DNA of 9,142 bases from Promicromonosporaceae bacterium (lineage in GTDB: Bacteria; Actinomycetota; Actinomycetes; Actinomycetales; Cellulomonadaceae). Where the stretch lies: NCBI GenBank assembly GCA_009782865.1, contig WRIF01000042.1, positions 1-9,142 of the forward strand, written 5' to 3'. Below, one piece after another: positions 1 to 8,093 of this stretch. A model generated the notes under the pieces. It was given only the letters and a program-made list of their open reading frames with translations. It was not told the origin of the DNA and did not search any database. Made by a program: the position numbers and the translations under genes. How positions within the stretch are numbered: position 1 is the stretch's first letter; each line of letters begins with the position of its first letter.

Positions 1-92
1 GGGGGGGGGGGGGGGGCCCCCCCCGCGGGCGGGGCCCCGCCCCCCCACGGGAAGCCCCCCGCCGCCGGCGGGCCCGCCGCCGGGGAGCGATC
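1..92. other. Extreme G/C low-complexity leader at left edge
   Basis: This stretch begins with 16 consecutive G, then 8 consecutive C, and contains only five A and one T in 92 bases. It has no stop codon in any frame, so it cannot be decided whether it is the 3' end of an upstream gene or an intergenic spacer. A perfect 14-bp palindrome (CGGCGGGCCCGCCG) lies at 66-79, and GGGGAG at 82-87 is a usable ribosome binding site for the gene starting at 93. No promoter-like AT-rich element is present. The long homopolymers at the very edge make a sequencing or assembly artefact a serious possibility. Confidence 0.6.
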
Positions 93-1070
93 ATGGTCAA
101 CGACCTGCTGAACAACCGTCTGGCGCTAGGCATCCTGGTGCTGTGCGGGGCGCCCGCCTTCATCTGCGGCTATGTGCTGCTGGTGGAACGCATCCTGCGC
201 CCCCTGCGCCCCCGCCTGGCCGAGCGGCTGCGCCCCTGGCTGTGGATCCTGCCCGGGGTGGCCTTCCTCTCGGTCTTCCTCGTCTATCCCACCATCGCCA
301 CCATCGTTCGCTCGCTGCACAACCGCCGGGGCGACGGCTTTGTGGGGCTCGACAACTTCACCTGGTTCTTCTCCGAGGGCGCTGGTGGCCTGGCGGCCAT
401 GCGGAACAACCTCCTGTGGGCCGTGGCGCTCCCCCTCCTGGTGGTGGGCATCGGCCTGGTGGTGGCGGTCTTCGCCGACCGGGTCCGCTACGAGGTGGCC
501 GTTCGCTCGATCATCTTCTTGCCAATGGCGATATCGGCCGTGGCCGCCGGGGTCATCTGGCGCCTCATGTACGACTACAACCCTCGCGTCGGCACCATCA
601 ACGCCGCCATCGTCGCCGCCGGCGGGGAGCCGCAGTCCCTGCTCACCGAGGGGCCGTGGAACAACCTCATGCTGGTGATCGTCGGCATGTGGATGATGAC
701 CGGCCTGGCCGTCGTCGTGCTGGGCTCGGGGCTAAAGTCCATTCCCGCCGAGCTGATCGAGGCGGCCCGGATAGACGGGGCCGGTGAGTGGCGGGTGTTC
801 CGCAACGTCGTCTACCCCTTGCTCAAGCCCACCATCGCCGTGGTGATGACCACGGTGCTCATCTTTGCGCTGAAGACCTTCGACGTCGTCTTCGTCATGA
901 CCAACGGCAACTTCGGCACCGAGGTCATGGCCAACATGATGTATCGCCAGCTGTTCCAGTTCACGCAGGAGGGCCGGGCGGCCGCCGTCGCGGTGCTCCT
1001 GTTCCTGTGCACGGTGCCGCTGATGGTCCTGCAGATCAGGCGCTTCAGGCAACAAGAGGAGATGCGATGA
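93..1070 (+). CDS. aglF: Alpha-glucoside ABC transporter permease, AglF-like
   Basis: This 325-residue integral membrane protein is one of the two channel subunits of a binding-protein-dependent sugar importer (CUT1 class, MalF type). Hydrophobic segments are visible at about residues 9-31, 50-71, 106-128, 139-159, 191-213, 248-268 and 295-315. The cytoplasmic EAA loop, which docks the ATPase, is at 223-246 with the core EAARIDGA and a downstream YPLLKP. The stretch VMTNGNFGTEV near residues 268-278 and the ending [10 protein letters not shown] match my recollection of AglF proteins for alpha-glucoside uptake. The ATG at 93 follows GGGGAG by five bases. An upstream start cannot be excluded because the frame stays open to the edge. 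The stop overlaps the next start (ATGA, 1067-1070), so the two permeases are translationally coupled. The binding-protein partner (aglE) is expected to the left, outside the window. Substrate is inferred from family resemblance only. Confidence 0.87.
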   Translation: MVNDLLNNRLALGILVLCGAPAFICGYVLLVERILRPLRPRLAERLRPWLWILPGVAFLSVFLVYPTIATIVRSLHNRRGDGFVGLDNFTWFFSEGAGGLAAMRNNLLWAVALPLLVVGIGLVVAVFADRVRYEVAVRSIIFLPMAISAVAAGVIWRLMYDYNPRVGTINAAIVAAGGEPQSLLTEGPWNNLMLVIVGMWMMTGLAVVVLGSGLKSIPAELIEAARIDGAGEWRVFRNVVYPLLKPTIAVVMTTVLIFALKTFDVVFVMTNGNFGTEVMANMMYRQLFQFTQEGRAAAVAVLLFLCTVPLMVLQIRRFRQQEEMR

Positions 1071-1924
1071 ACTCCTCCCGCAATCACGGGTCGGCGTGGG
1101 GCCGCAGCCTCACCCACACCCTGCTGGTGTCGGTGGCCGTGCTCTGGCTGATCCCGGCCCTGGGCCTGTTTGTCGCCTCGTTCCGCACGGCGGCCGACAC
1201 CAACCGTTCGGGCTGGTGGACGGCGCTGACACCCCCGTATAGCTTCACCCTGGCCAACTACCAGTTCGTGTTGGAGCGCGACAACATCTGGACGTCGTTC
1301 ATGAACTCGCTCTACATCACCATTCCGGCCACGGTGTTGGTCACCATGGTCGCCGGCTTTGCCGCCTACGCCTTCGCCTGGATGGACTTTCCCGGCCGCA
1401 ACGCCCTGTTCCTGGTAATGGTCGGCCTGCTCGTGGTGCCGCTACAGGTGACGCTCATTCCGGTGCTGGGGCTCTTTCGCGGCACGCCCCTGGCCGGCTC
1501 CTTTCTGGCGGTGTGGCTGGCCCACACGGGGGACGGGCCGCCCTTTGCCATCTATCTGCTGCGCAACTACCTCGGCGGCCTGCCCGGTTCGGTGATGGAG
1601 GCGGCCAAGATTGACGGCGCCTCCCACGCGCAGGTCTACTTCCGGCTGATCCTGCCGATGTCGGTGCCTGCGCTGGCGGCCCTGGTGATCTTCCAGTTCC
1701 TGTGGGTCTGGAACGACATGTTGATCGCCATGGTCTTCCTCGGCCCGGTGCCGGGAAACCATCCGCTGCCGGTGACGCTGGCCAACCTGGTCACCAACTT
1801 CGGAGGCGGCTGGCAGTTCGTCACGGCGGCCGCCTTCGTCTCCATGCTGGTGCCGCTGGTGGTGTTCTTTGGTCTCCAGCGGTTCTTTGTCCATGGCGTG
1901 ACCGCCGGCTCCGTCAAGGGATGA
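1067..1924 (+). CDS. aglG: Alpha-glucoside ABC transporter permease, AglG-like
   Basis: This 285-residue protein is the second channel subunit (MalG type) of the importer whose first permease ends at 1070. About six hydrophobic segments are visible, for example near residues 16-38, 82-105, 112-134, 143-162, 201-222 and 253-269. The EAA loop is at 178-201 ([10 protein letters not shown], then LPMSVPA). The stretches [36 protein letters not shown] and the terminal GSVKG are what I recall for AglG proteins. The ATG at 1067 is preferred because AAGAGGAG at 1054-1061 precedes it by five bases and it overlaps the upstream TGA. The open frame extends further upstream, but only inside aglF. The 3' end overlaps the opposing treS gene by 11 bp, leaving no room for an intergenic terminator. 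Function as a permease is near certain; alpha-glucoside substrate is probable. Confidence 0.88.
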   Translation: MNSSRNHGSAWGRSLTHTLLVSVAVLWLIPALGLFVASFRTAADTNRSGWWTALTPPYSFTLANYQFVLERDNIWTSFMNSLYITIPATVLVTMVAGFAAYAFAWMDFPGRNALFLVMVGLLVVPLQVTLIPVLGLFRGTPLAGSFLAVWLAHTGDGPPFAIYLLRNYLGGLPGSVMEAAKIDGASHAQVYFRLILPMSVPALAALVIFQFLWVWNDMLIAMVFLGPVPGNHPLPVTLANLVTNFGGGWQFVTAAAFVSMLVPLVVFFGLQRFFVHGVTAGSVKG

Positions 1925-3638
1925 CGGCGGCGGGCCCGGTCCGCGGGTAGCGCAGCCGGAGCCAGTAGTAGCCGCGCGGGCCAAACGTCAGCGGCAGCGT
2001 GCCGTCGGCGGCCATCGTCCCAAAACCGGCCCCGCCGAACAGGCAGGTGGCCTCGGCCGCCTCGTGGCCGTCGACCGTGACGGTGGCGGCCACGGGCCGC
2101 GAGGAGAGGTTGGCGGCCACCAGGATGGTCTCCCCCGTCTCGGCCTCGGTGCGGGTGAAGGCGAGCACCGCCTCATGGGAGGCGGCGCGGCCCCGGTAGT
2201 CCCCGGTGCCGAAGGCTGGGGCCGTCTTGCGCACGGCCAGGATTGAGCGGACGAAGGCCAGCAGCGAGTCTGGGGAGGCCAGCTGCGCCTCGACATTGAC
2301 GGCCTGTCGGTTGTACTCCAGCGAATCGATCACCGGCAGGTACAGCCTGCCCGGGTCGGCCGTGGAGAATCCGGCATTGCGGTCGGGCGTCCACTGCATC
2401 GGGGTGCGGGAGGCGTCGCGATCCTCCAGCCAGATGTTGTCACCCATGCCGATCTCGTCGCCGTAGTACAGGCAGGGGCTGCCCGGCAGGGACAGCAGCA
2501 GGGCGTGTGCCAGTTCGATCTGCGCGCGGGAGTTCTCCAGCAGCGGGGCCAACCGGCGGCGAATCCCCAGGTTGGAGCGCATGCGCGGGTCCGGCGCGTA
2601 CCAGCCCAGCATCGCGGCCCGCTCCTCGGGGGTGACCATCTCCAAGGTGAGCTCGTCGTGGTTGCGCAGGAAGGTAGACCACTGCCCGCCCTTGACCGGA
2701 ATCTGCGGGGTGGCCTCCAGGATGTCGACGATGGCCTTGGCCGACTCGTCCCGCAGGGCGTAGAAGATGCGCGGCATGACGGGGAAGTGGAAGTTCAGGT
2801 GACACTCGGGGGCCTGATCGGTGCCGAAGTACTCGATGACATCCCTCGGCCACTGGTTGGCCTCGGATAGCAGGATGCGTCCGGGGTACTCGGCGTCGAG
2901 CACGGCCCGCATCCTCGCCAGGAACTCGTGCGTGCGCGGCAGGTTCTCACAGTTGGTCCCCTCCTCCTCAAAGAGGTAGGGCACGGCGTCGAGGCGGAAG
3001 CCGTCGATTCCCAGGTCCAGCCAGTGCCGGGCGACATCGATCATCGCGCGGGCCACCGCCGGGTTCTCAAAGTTGAGGTCGGGCTGGTGGTGGAAGAAGC
3101 GGTGCCAGTAGTACTGTCCCCGCACCGGGTCAAAGGTCCAGTTCGATTCTTCCGTGTCGATGAAGATCACGCGGGCGTCCGCATACTCCTCATCGGTGTC
3201 CCGCCACACATAGAAGTCGCCGTAGGGGCCGTCCGGGTCCGTCCGCGAGGCCTGGAACCAGGGGTGGGCGTCCGAGGTGTGGTTCATCACGATGTCGATG
3301 ATCACGCGCATGCCCCGGGCGTGCGCCTCCTCGATGAGTTCGGCGAAATCCTCCTTGGTGCCGTACCGCTCGGCGATTGCCAGGTAGTCGGCAACGTCGT
3401 AGCCGCCATCGCGCAGGGGCGAGGGGTAGAACGGCGGCAGCCAGAGGCAGTCGACGCCCAGCCATTGCAGGTAGTCGAGCCGGTCAATGATGCCGCGCAG
3501 GTCCCCGGTGCCATCGCCGTCGGAATCGGCGAAGGCCCGCGTCAGCACCTCGTAGAAGACGGCCCTGCGATACCAATCGGGGTCGGCGGACAGGCCCGGG
3601 CGGGCGGTGACAGCGGCGGTGACAGGGGGGATGGCCAT
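1914..3638 (-). CDS. treS: Trehalose synthase (maltose alpha-D-glucosyltransferase), GH13
   Basis: The product is a 574-residue cytoplasmic GH13 enzyme that interconverts maltose and trehalose. An early aspartate-rich stretch, DSDGDGTGD, is at residues 38-46. Conserved region I is DIVMNHTSD (115-123). The nucleophile is Asp217 in [10 protein letters not shown], the acid/base is Glu259 in [10 protein letters not shown], and the third carboxylate is Asp328 in [14 protein letters not shown]. The motifs [28 protein letters not shown] and [12 protein letters not shown] are as I recall them for trehalose synthases rather than for general alpha-glucosidases. A beta-sandwich C-terminal domain follows from about residue 480. 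The length fits a stand-alone TreS; no maltokinase domain is fused. The ATG at 3638 is chosen because GAAGGAA lies five bases upstream and the protein aligns from just before [10 protein letters not shown]; an in-frame extension to 3884 would lie mostly inside the permease gene and is low-complexity. It is the last gene of the regulator-transporter operon. Confidence 0.93.
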   Translation of the reverse strand: MAIPPVTAAVTARPGLSADPDWYRRAVFYEVLTRAFADSDGDGTGDLRGIIDRLDYLQWLGVDCLWLPPFYPSPLRDGGYDVADYLAIAERYGTKEDFAELIEEAHARGMRVIIDIVMNHTSDAHPWFQASRTDPDGPYGDFYVWRDTDEEYADARVIFIDTEESNWTFDPVRGQYYWHRFFHHQPDLNFENPAVARAMIDVARHWLDLGIDGFRLDAVPYLFEEEGTNCENLPRTHEFLARMRAVLDAEYPGRILLSEANQWPRDVIEYFGTDQAPECHLNFHFPVMPRIFYALRDESAKAIVDILEATPQIPVKGGQWSTFLRNHDELTLEMVTPEERAAMLGWYAPDPRMRSNLGIRRRLAPLLENSRAQIELAHALLLSLPGSPCLYYGDEIGMGDNIWLEDRDASRTPMQWTPDRNAGFSTADPGRLYLPVIDSLEYNRQAVNVEAQLASPDSLLAFVRSILAVRKTAPAFGTGDYRGRAASHEAVLAFTRTEAETGETILVAANLSSRPVAATVTVDGHEAAEATCLFGGAGFGTMAADGTLPLTFGPRGYYWLRLRYPRTGPAAVIP

Positions 3639-3643
3639 CGAGG

Positions 3644-3650
3644 TTCCTTC
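3644..3650 (-). promoter_or_regulatory. Ribosome binding site of treS
   Basis: GAAGGAA on the minus strand lies five bases before the ATG at 3636-3638, inside the 26-bp gap after the upstream permease stop. It decides the treS start against the longer open frame that begins inside the permease gene. Confidence 0.75.
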
Positions 3651-3664
3651 GAGGAGGGGGCGGG

Positions 3665-4501
3665 TCACTCTTTGACGGCGCCGGTGGACTGATCCATGAT
3701 GCGCCTTTGGAAGATGAAGAACAAGATCGCCACCGGAATCGTCATGAGCACGGCGGCCCCGAGGCGCAGCGGGAACTGGGTCCCCTGTCCCAGGCCGCCG
3801 CCGACGAGGCCTGCCACCCCGCGGGTGAGGTTGATGAGTTCGGGCGAGCGGGCGGCGACGATGAAGTGCGACAGCTCGTTCCACGAGCCCTGGAAGGACA
3901 GGATCGCGATGGTGATCACGGCCGGGCGGGCCATCGGCAGTACCACCGACCAGAAGGTGCGGAAGGTGGAGGCGCCGTCGATGCGGGCGGCCTCCTCGAC
4001 GGCGCGCGGCACCGATTCAAAGAAGTTCTTCATGATGAACACCCCAGTGGCGTCGACCAGCAGGGGCACGATCAGGCCGGCGAAGGTGTCGTAGATGCCC
4101 ACCTGGTTGATGACCAGGAAACGGGGAATCAGCAGCACCACGCCTGGCACGGCCATGATGCCGACGATGAACGAGAAGACGATGCCCCGACCGCGGAACT
4201 CCAGGCGGGCCAGGGCGTAGCCGGCCAGCGAGTTGAAGAACACTCGGCCCGCGGTGACCGAGACGGCCACGATGGCGGAGTTGCGGAACCAGATGGGGAA
4301 GTCCGAATGATGGAAGAGCCGCTCATAGGCCGAGGTGGTCCAGGTGGTTGGCAGCAGCGACAGTGGATTGGCCATCGCGTCCGGGTCGTACTTGAACGAG
4401 TTGGCAATCGACAGGGCGAACGGGTACAGGTAGATGAAGGTGATGGCGATTAGGGCCACGTACACCAGGAGCGTGCCTACCTTCAGGCGTCCGATTCTCA
4501 T
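3665..4501 (-). CDS. Carbohydrate ABC transporter permease, MalG type
   Basis: This 278-residue inner-membrane protein is the second channel subunit of the importer encoded in the minus-strand operon. Hydrophobic segments lie near residues 10-32, 72-97, 107-130, 138-157, 192-212 and 245-265. The EAA loop is at 170-193 ([11 protein letters not shown], then LPMARP). The terminal STGAVKE resembles the usual end of CUT1 permeases. The ATG at 4501 overlaps the upstream TGA as ATGA (4498-4501), and AGGAGGA at 4508-4514 provides a strong ribosome binding site six bases away. treS follows after 26 bp. It is clearly divergent from aglG in the same window, so the two systems are not a recent duplication. 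Being co-transcribed with treS suggests that the substrate is trehalose, maltose or a related alpha-glucoside; this is inference. Confidence 0.9.
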   Translation of the reverse strand: MRIGRLKVGTLLVYVALIAITFIYLYPFALSIANSFKYDPDAMANPLSLLPTTWTTSAYERLFHHSDFPIWFRNSAIVAVSVTAGRVFFNSLAGYALARLEFRGRGIVFSFIVGIMAVPGVVLLIPRFLVINQVGIYDTFAGLIVPLLVDATGVFIMKNFFESVPRAVEEAARIDGASTFRTFWSVVLPMARPAVITIAILSFQGSWNELSHFIVAARSPELINLTRGVAGLVGGGLGQGTQFPLRLGAAVLMTIPVAILFFIFQRRIMDQSTGAVKE

Positions 4502-5721
4502 GAGCCGTCCTCCTGCTGGCCATCGGGGGCGGTGCGCGCGGCGGTGACGTCGACCACCACGCCGTCTTCGATCACCAAGACGTCGCCGCGGCGGGCGTCC
4601 TTGGCCCGCAGGGTGGCGAATCGCTTGCGCCGCGGAACCTCGCGCTCCTTCAAGATGTTGCGCTGGATGATGGTCATCACCACGATGATCACAAACAGGA
4701 TGAAGGCGATGGCGGCGCCGTTGCCCCAGCGAGAGTCGACGAAGGAGGTCTGGTAGGACAGGAAGGCCGGGGTCATGGTGGTGTTGCCCGGCGCCCCCTG
4801 GGTGCCGGTGTAGATCTGGTCAAACACCTGCCAGGTGCCGATCAGGCCGAGGGTCATCACCGTGAAGATGGTGGGGCGCAGCATGGGAATGGTCACCCGC
4901 CGCATCCGCTGCCAGCCGGTGCACCCGTCCACCAGGGCCGCCTCCGAGACCTCTCCCGAGATCTGCTGCAGGGCGGCAATGAACAACAGCATGAAGGTGC
5001 CCGAGGTGGTGAAGATCGCCATCAGCATCAGCACGGACATGGCCACCGAGGGGCCGGCCAGCCAGTCCCACCAGGAGACCCCCAGCAGGGGGGAGGCCCG
5101 CAGCGCCTCGGGGGCGGAGTCAACCCCGAACCAGCCCAGGGCGATGTGCAGCAGGCCGCGTGGATCGGCCAGCCAGTTGGGGGCGTTCACGCCGATCATG
5201 GCGAAGGCGCGGTTGACGGCGCCCGTGGCGGAGAAGAGAAAGAGGAACACCACGGTGATGGCCACCGAAGAGGTGACCGACGGGAAGTAGAAGGCGGTGC
5301 GGAAGAAGCCGCGGCCGCGCATCATCCGGCGGTTGACCAGCACCGCGAGTCCCAACGACACCGCCGTCTGGATGGGAACCACCAGGATCACGTAGTAAAG
5401 GTTGTTGCGCAGCGCCTGCCCGAGTTGGCGAGAGGCGAGGCCCTCTCCCGAGAGCAGGGCGGCATAGTTGTCGAACCCCACGAAGCCCGCGCTCCAGGGG
5501 CTACCTCTCCCACTGAAGTCGGAGACGGAGACCCAGACGGCCATGATGATCGGCACCAGCATGAAGATGGCGAGGATGATCAGGGTGGGCGAAAGGAACA
5601 GCCAGCCGGCGGCGGCCTGTCCGCCGCGGCGTCCGGAAAAGGGGCGACGGCGGCCCCCGCCGGGGCGTCGGCTGCGCGTGGTCTGCGCTGCCGACGCCCC
5701 GGCTGAAGCCTGCGAGGTCAC
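4498..5721 (-). CDS. Carbohydrate ABC transporter permease, MalF type
   Basis: This is a 407-residue membrane subunit, longer than the 290-330 residues typical of MalF-type sugar permeases. It has a basic, glycine-rich N-terminal tail (residues 16-34), a first membrane segment at about 40-64, and further segments near 107-129, 149-165, 224-250, 283-300 and 335-353. The EAA loop is at 260-283 with EAALVDGCTGW and IPMLRP. Between about 167 and 221 there is a long loop rich in Trp, Gly and Pro (NWLADPRG to WWDWLAGPS). About 50 residues follow the last membrane segment, basic at first and acidic at the end. The start is a GTG at 5721 overlapping the lipoprotein stop (GTGA, 5718-5721). No strong ribosome binding site precedes it, so translation is probably coupled, and no better in-frame start exists before the first membrane segment. 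It pairs with the MalG-type permease that follows. Confidence 0.9.
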   Translation of the reverse strand: MTSQASAGASAAQTTRSRRPGGGRRRPFSGRRGGQAAAGWLFLSPTLIILAIFMLVPIIMAVWVSVSDFSGRGSPWSAGFVGFDNYAALLSGEGLASRQLGQALRNNLYYVILVVPIQTAVSLGLAVLVNRRMMRGRGFFRTAFYFPSVTSSVAITVVFLFLFSATGAVNRAFAMIGVNAPNWLADPRGLLHIALGWFGVDSAPEALRASPLLGVSWWDWLAGPSVAMSVLMLMAIFTTSGTFMLLFIAALQQISGEVSEAALVDGCTGWQRMRRVTIPMLRPTIFTVMTLGLIGTWQVFDQIYTGTQGAPGNTTMTPAFLSYQTSFVDSRWGNGAAIAFILFVIIVVMTIIQRNILKEREVPRRKRFATLRAKDARRGDVLVIEDGVVVDVTAARTAPDGQQEDGS

Positions 5722-7013
5722 GGCTGGATCGCCGCCAGGTCACCCTGGACCTGCGAAAGCAGCGAGGCGATGTCACCGGTGGTGAGGCCCTCGATGCCGG
5801 CGTTGAACTCGGAGATCACGGCCGCGACGCCCTGGAAGGCGGGCATGCCCTGGGCGTAGGCGCCGCCGCGGATGAAGGCGGCGAACTGCGGGAACTCGGC
5901 GGCCCACTCGTCGGCCACGGTGGTCACCGACGGCATGACGCCGAAGTCGCGGGCGGCCTGCATCTGCTGGGCGTCCTGGACCATCCAGTTGACAAACGAG
6001 ATGGCGGCCTCCTGCTGGGTGGAGTCGGCGGCGATGCCCCAGCAGTTGGTGAACTGCAGGGTGCCCATGGCGCCACCGGGGCCGGCGGGCAGTTCGACGG
6101 CCACCCACGGGGTGTCGGGGAAGTCGTTGTTCAGGGCGCCGGCAATCCAGTTGCCCTCGATGGTCATCGCGGAGGCGCCGGAGCCGAAGGCCTCTCCGCC
6201 CCAGCCGGTGCCAATCGCGCTCGGGAAGGCGGCGATTCCGTCGGCCAGCAGGCCCGCGACGAACTCGAGGGCGGTGGCGTTGGCGTCGTTGTCGACATCG
6301 GCGTTGCCGGCCGCATCGCGCAGGCCGCCGCCGCCCTGGGCCATGAAGGTGCCCACGCGCTGCCATTCGGGGCCGAAGCTCAGTCCCACCACGCCGTCGG
6401 CGGTCAGGGTCTCGGCGGCGCTGCGCAACTCGTCCCAGGTGGTGGGCCAGGCGCCCTCTTCGAGGCCGGCGTCCGACCACAGCTGGGTGTTGATGATCAG
6501 GGCGAGGGTCGAGAAGTCCTTCGGGGCGCAGAAGAAGGTGTCATCCCAGGTGAACGAGGCCTCGAGCGCCGGGTAGAAGGTGGCGTCGAGCTGGTCTCCG
6601 AAGGCGAGCAGGGAGCCGTTTTCGGCCCAGCCGGGGAACAGTTCGGTGGAGACGTAGAAGACGTCGGCCGGGGAGCCGGCGGCGAAGCCCTGCGACAGCT
6701 CCTGGGTCAGGTCGGTGGCGATGCGCAGGGTGGCGGTGTGGCCGGTGGCTGCCGACCAGGCGTCGACGGCGGCCTGCACCGAGGCGGTCTCGGCGTCGCC
6801 CGAGGTGCCGATCAGGATGTCGAGGTGGGCACCGCCCTCGGGGGCGGCGGTCTCCTCTCCCGCGGGCTCTTCCGGCTCTTCGGTTTCGGCGGGTGCGGGC
6901 GTCTCTGCGGGCGCCTCGGCGGAAGTGTCACCGCCATCGCCGCATGCGGAAATCGTCAGCGCTAGGGCCGCGGTGGCGGCGATCGCGAGGATGCGATTCT
7001 TTCGGTTCGACAT
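5718..7013 (-). CDS. Sugar ABC transporter substrate-binding lipoprotein
   Basis: This 431-residue extracellular solute-binding protein (family 1, MalE-like) captures the sugar for the importer. A lipoprotein signal peptide is clear: basic N-terminus (RKNR), hydrophobic stretch, and lipobox ISAC with the lipidated cysteine at 24. Residues 29-60 form a linker rich in Ala, Pro and Glu that tethers the domain to the membrane. The binding domain runs from about residue 63 to the end. Family-type stretches include PADVFYVS, APKDFSTLALIIN, PTTWDEL, AMTIEGNWI and GVMPSV. Two further cysteines, 162 and 324, could form a disulfide outside the cell; this is inference. The ATG at 7013 follows AAGGAGA (7021-7027) by seven bases, and that site overlaps the regulator's TAA stop. 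The substrate cannot be read directly; the treS neighbour suggests an alpha-glucoside such as trehalose or maltose. Confidence 0.92.
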   Translation of the reverse strand: MSNRKNRILAIAATAALALTISACGDGGDTSAEAPAETPAPAETEEPEEPAGEETAAPEGGAHLDILIGTSGDAETASVQAAVDAWSAATGHTATLRIATDLTQELSQGFAAGSPADVFYVSTELFPGWAENGSLLAFGDQLDATFYPALEASFTWDDTFFCAPKDFSTLALIINTQLWSDAGLEEGAWPTTWDELRSAAETLTADGVVGLSFGPEWQRVGTFMAQGGGGLRDAAGNADVDNDANATALEFVAGLLADGIAAFPSAIGTGWGGEAFGSGASAMTIEGNWIAGALNNDFPDTPWVAVELPAGPGGAMGTLQFTNCWGIAADSTQQEAAISFVNWMVQDAQQMQAARDFGVMPSVTTVADEWAAEFPQFAAFIRGGAYAQGMPAFQGVAAVISEFNAGIEGLTTGDIASLLSQVQGDLAAIQP

Positions 7014-7025
7014 CTTGGGTTCTCC

Positions 7026-8087
7026 TTAATCGATGTCTGCTGGGATGGGTGTTCGACTGGAGGAGCGTTCAACCAGTCGTGGCCGCACGACGATTTGCCG
7101 TTCGGCCGTAGTCTCGGGCGTCGCCTGGCGACGACGGGCCGTGTCGATCTGTTGCTTCAGGAGTTCGATGCAGCGCTCGGCCACCTCCGCCACCGGCTGG
7201 TCAACGGAGGAAATGTCCAGGGCGCGGGCGACCGGGGTGTTGTCGAACCCGATCAGGGCAATGTCGTAGGTGGCGTGTTCCCGGATGGCGGCGTGGGCGC
7301 CCAGGGCCACGGCATCGGAAACGGTGACGACGGCGGTTAGGTCGGCCTCCCGCAGGGCGAGGGCCATCTGCGCGGTGGCGTCGGCCACAGAGCCGTCGCA
7401 GCGCAGGACGACGGCCTGCGGGGCGTCGTCGCAGGCCGCGAGCGCCTCCTTGTAGCCGGCGAGGCGATCATCACCAACGCCCGAGCCCTTGGGCCAGCCG
7501 AGGAAGGCGATCCGGCGGTGCCCGGCGGCCAGGAGGTGTTCGGTGGCCAGGCGGACGCCCGCGCGGCCGTCGACATCGACCCAGGCGTGGGTGCCGAGGT
7601 CGGCGCGGCTGCCGTTGTCGCACCACGGGCGTCCGAAGGCGACGAAGGGAACCTGGCGCTCGGTCAGCCAGCCGATGCGAGGGTCGCCGGCGTGGGTGTG
7701 GGCCAACACCAGCCCGTCTACGCCGCCTTCGGCCAGGAGTTGGTCCCAGATGCGCATCTCGGCGGTGGCGTCGTCTGCCACGTACAGCATTACGGACAGG
7801 CCCACCCGTTGGGCCGAGCCGGTGACGGCGTGGAGGAAGTGATCGAGCACGTAGCCGCTGATGCCGTCCATGTCGGTGGTCATGCGGACGCCCAGCACAA
7901 AGGAGCGTTGGGTACGCAGGCGACGGGCGGCGGTGTTCGGGCGGTAGTCGACCTCGGCGATGACGGCCTGGACCCGGGCGAGGGTGGCAGGGGCGACGAG
8001 GTGGGGGTTGCTGATGACGTTGGAAACCGTCTGTGGTGAAACCCCGGCGGCGCGCGCCACGGTGGCTAGCGTCGGCCGACTGCTCAT
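7026..8087 (-). CDS. LacI-family transcriptional regulator
   Basis: This 353-residue regulator has an N-terminal helix-turn-helix at residues 5-26 (TLATVARAAGVSPQTVSNV), a hinge helix near 51-59 with the conserved leucine at 57 (AARRLR), and a periplasmic-binding-protein-like sensor domain from about 62 to 330. At the recognition-helix positions equivalent to Tyr17, Gln18 and Arg22 of LacI it has Pro18, Gln19 and Asn23, so its operator should differ from lac. The sensor domain contains the family signature IALIGFDNTPVA. The start at 8087 is chosen because GAGGAGG lies six bases upstream (8094-8100) and the protein then begins where LacI proteins normally do; a TTG at 8135 would add 16 residues. 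It is the first gene of the importer-treS operon, 12 bp before the lipoprotein gene, so autoregulation is likely. The effector is probably the imported sugar or a derivative. Confidence 0.94.
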   Translation of the reverse strand: MSSRPTLATVARAAGVSPQTVSNVISNPHLVAPATLARVQAVIAEVDYRPNTAARRLRTQRSFVLGVRMTTDMDGISGYVLDHFLHAVTGSAQRVGLSVMLYVADDATAEMRIWDQLLAEGGVDGLVLAHTHAGDPRIGWLTERQVPFVAFGRPWCDNGSRADLGTHAWVDVDGRAGVRLATEHLLAAGHRRIAFLGWPKGSGVGDDRLAGYKEALAACDDAPQAVVLRCDGSVADATAQMALALREADLTAVVTVSDAVALGAHAAIREHATYDIALIGFDNTPVARALDISSVDQPVAEVAERCIELLKQQIDTARRRQATPETTAERQIVVRPRLVERSSSRTPIPADID

Positions 8088-8093
8088 CTTGCG

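Noticed and set aside
66..79. 14-bp perfect palindrome before aglF as an operator or terminator
   Set aside because: It consists solely of G and C in a low-complexity G/C stretch, where such symmetry arises easily; there is no T-tract and no similarity to the inverted repeat at 8111-8134.
788..1066. Upstream extension of the aglG frame
   Set aside because: It lies inside aglF in another frame and encodes His/Arg/Gly-rich shadow sequence; the true start overlaps the aglF stop.
2928..3692. 254-codon plus-strand open frame opposite treS
   Set aside because: Antisense to a confidently identified enzyme; long shadow frames are common in DNA this GC-rich, and the product has no recognisable motif.
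3639..3884. In-frame 82-codon extension upstream of treS
   Set aside because: It lies mostly inside the upstream permease gene, reads as Arg/His/Pro-rich low-complexity protein, and the ATG at 3638 has its own ribosome binding site.
3707..4453. 248-codon plus-strand open frame opposite the MalG-type permease
   Set aside because: Its Asp/Gly/His-rich composition is typical of an antisense shadow, and there is no plausible initiation context.
5872..6576. 234-codon plus-strand open frame opposite the binding-protein gene
   Set aside because: Antisense shadow of a gene with clear signal peptide and family motifs.
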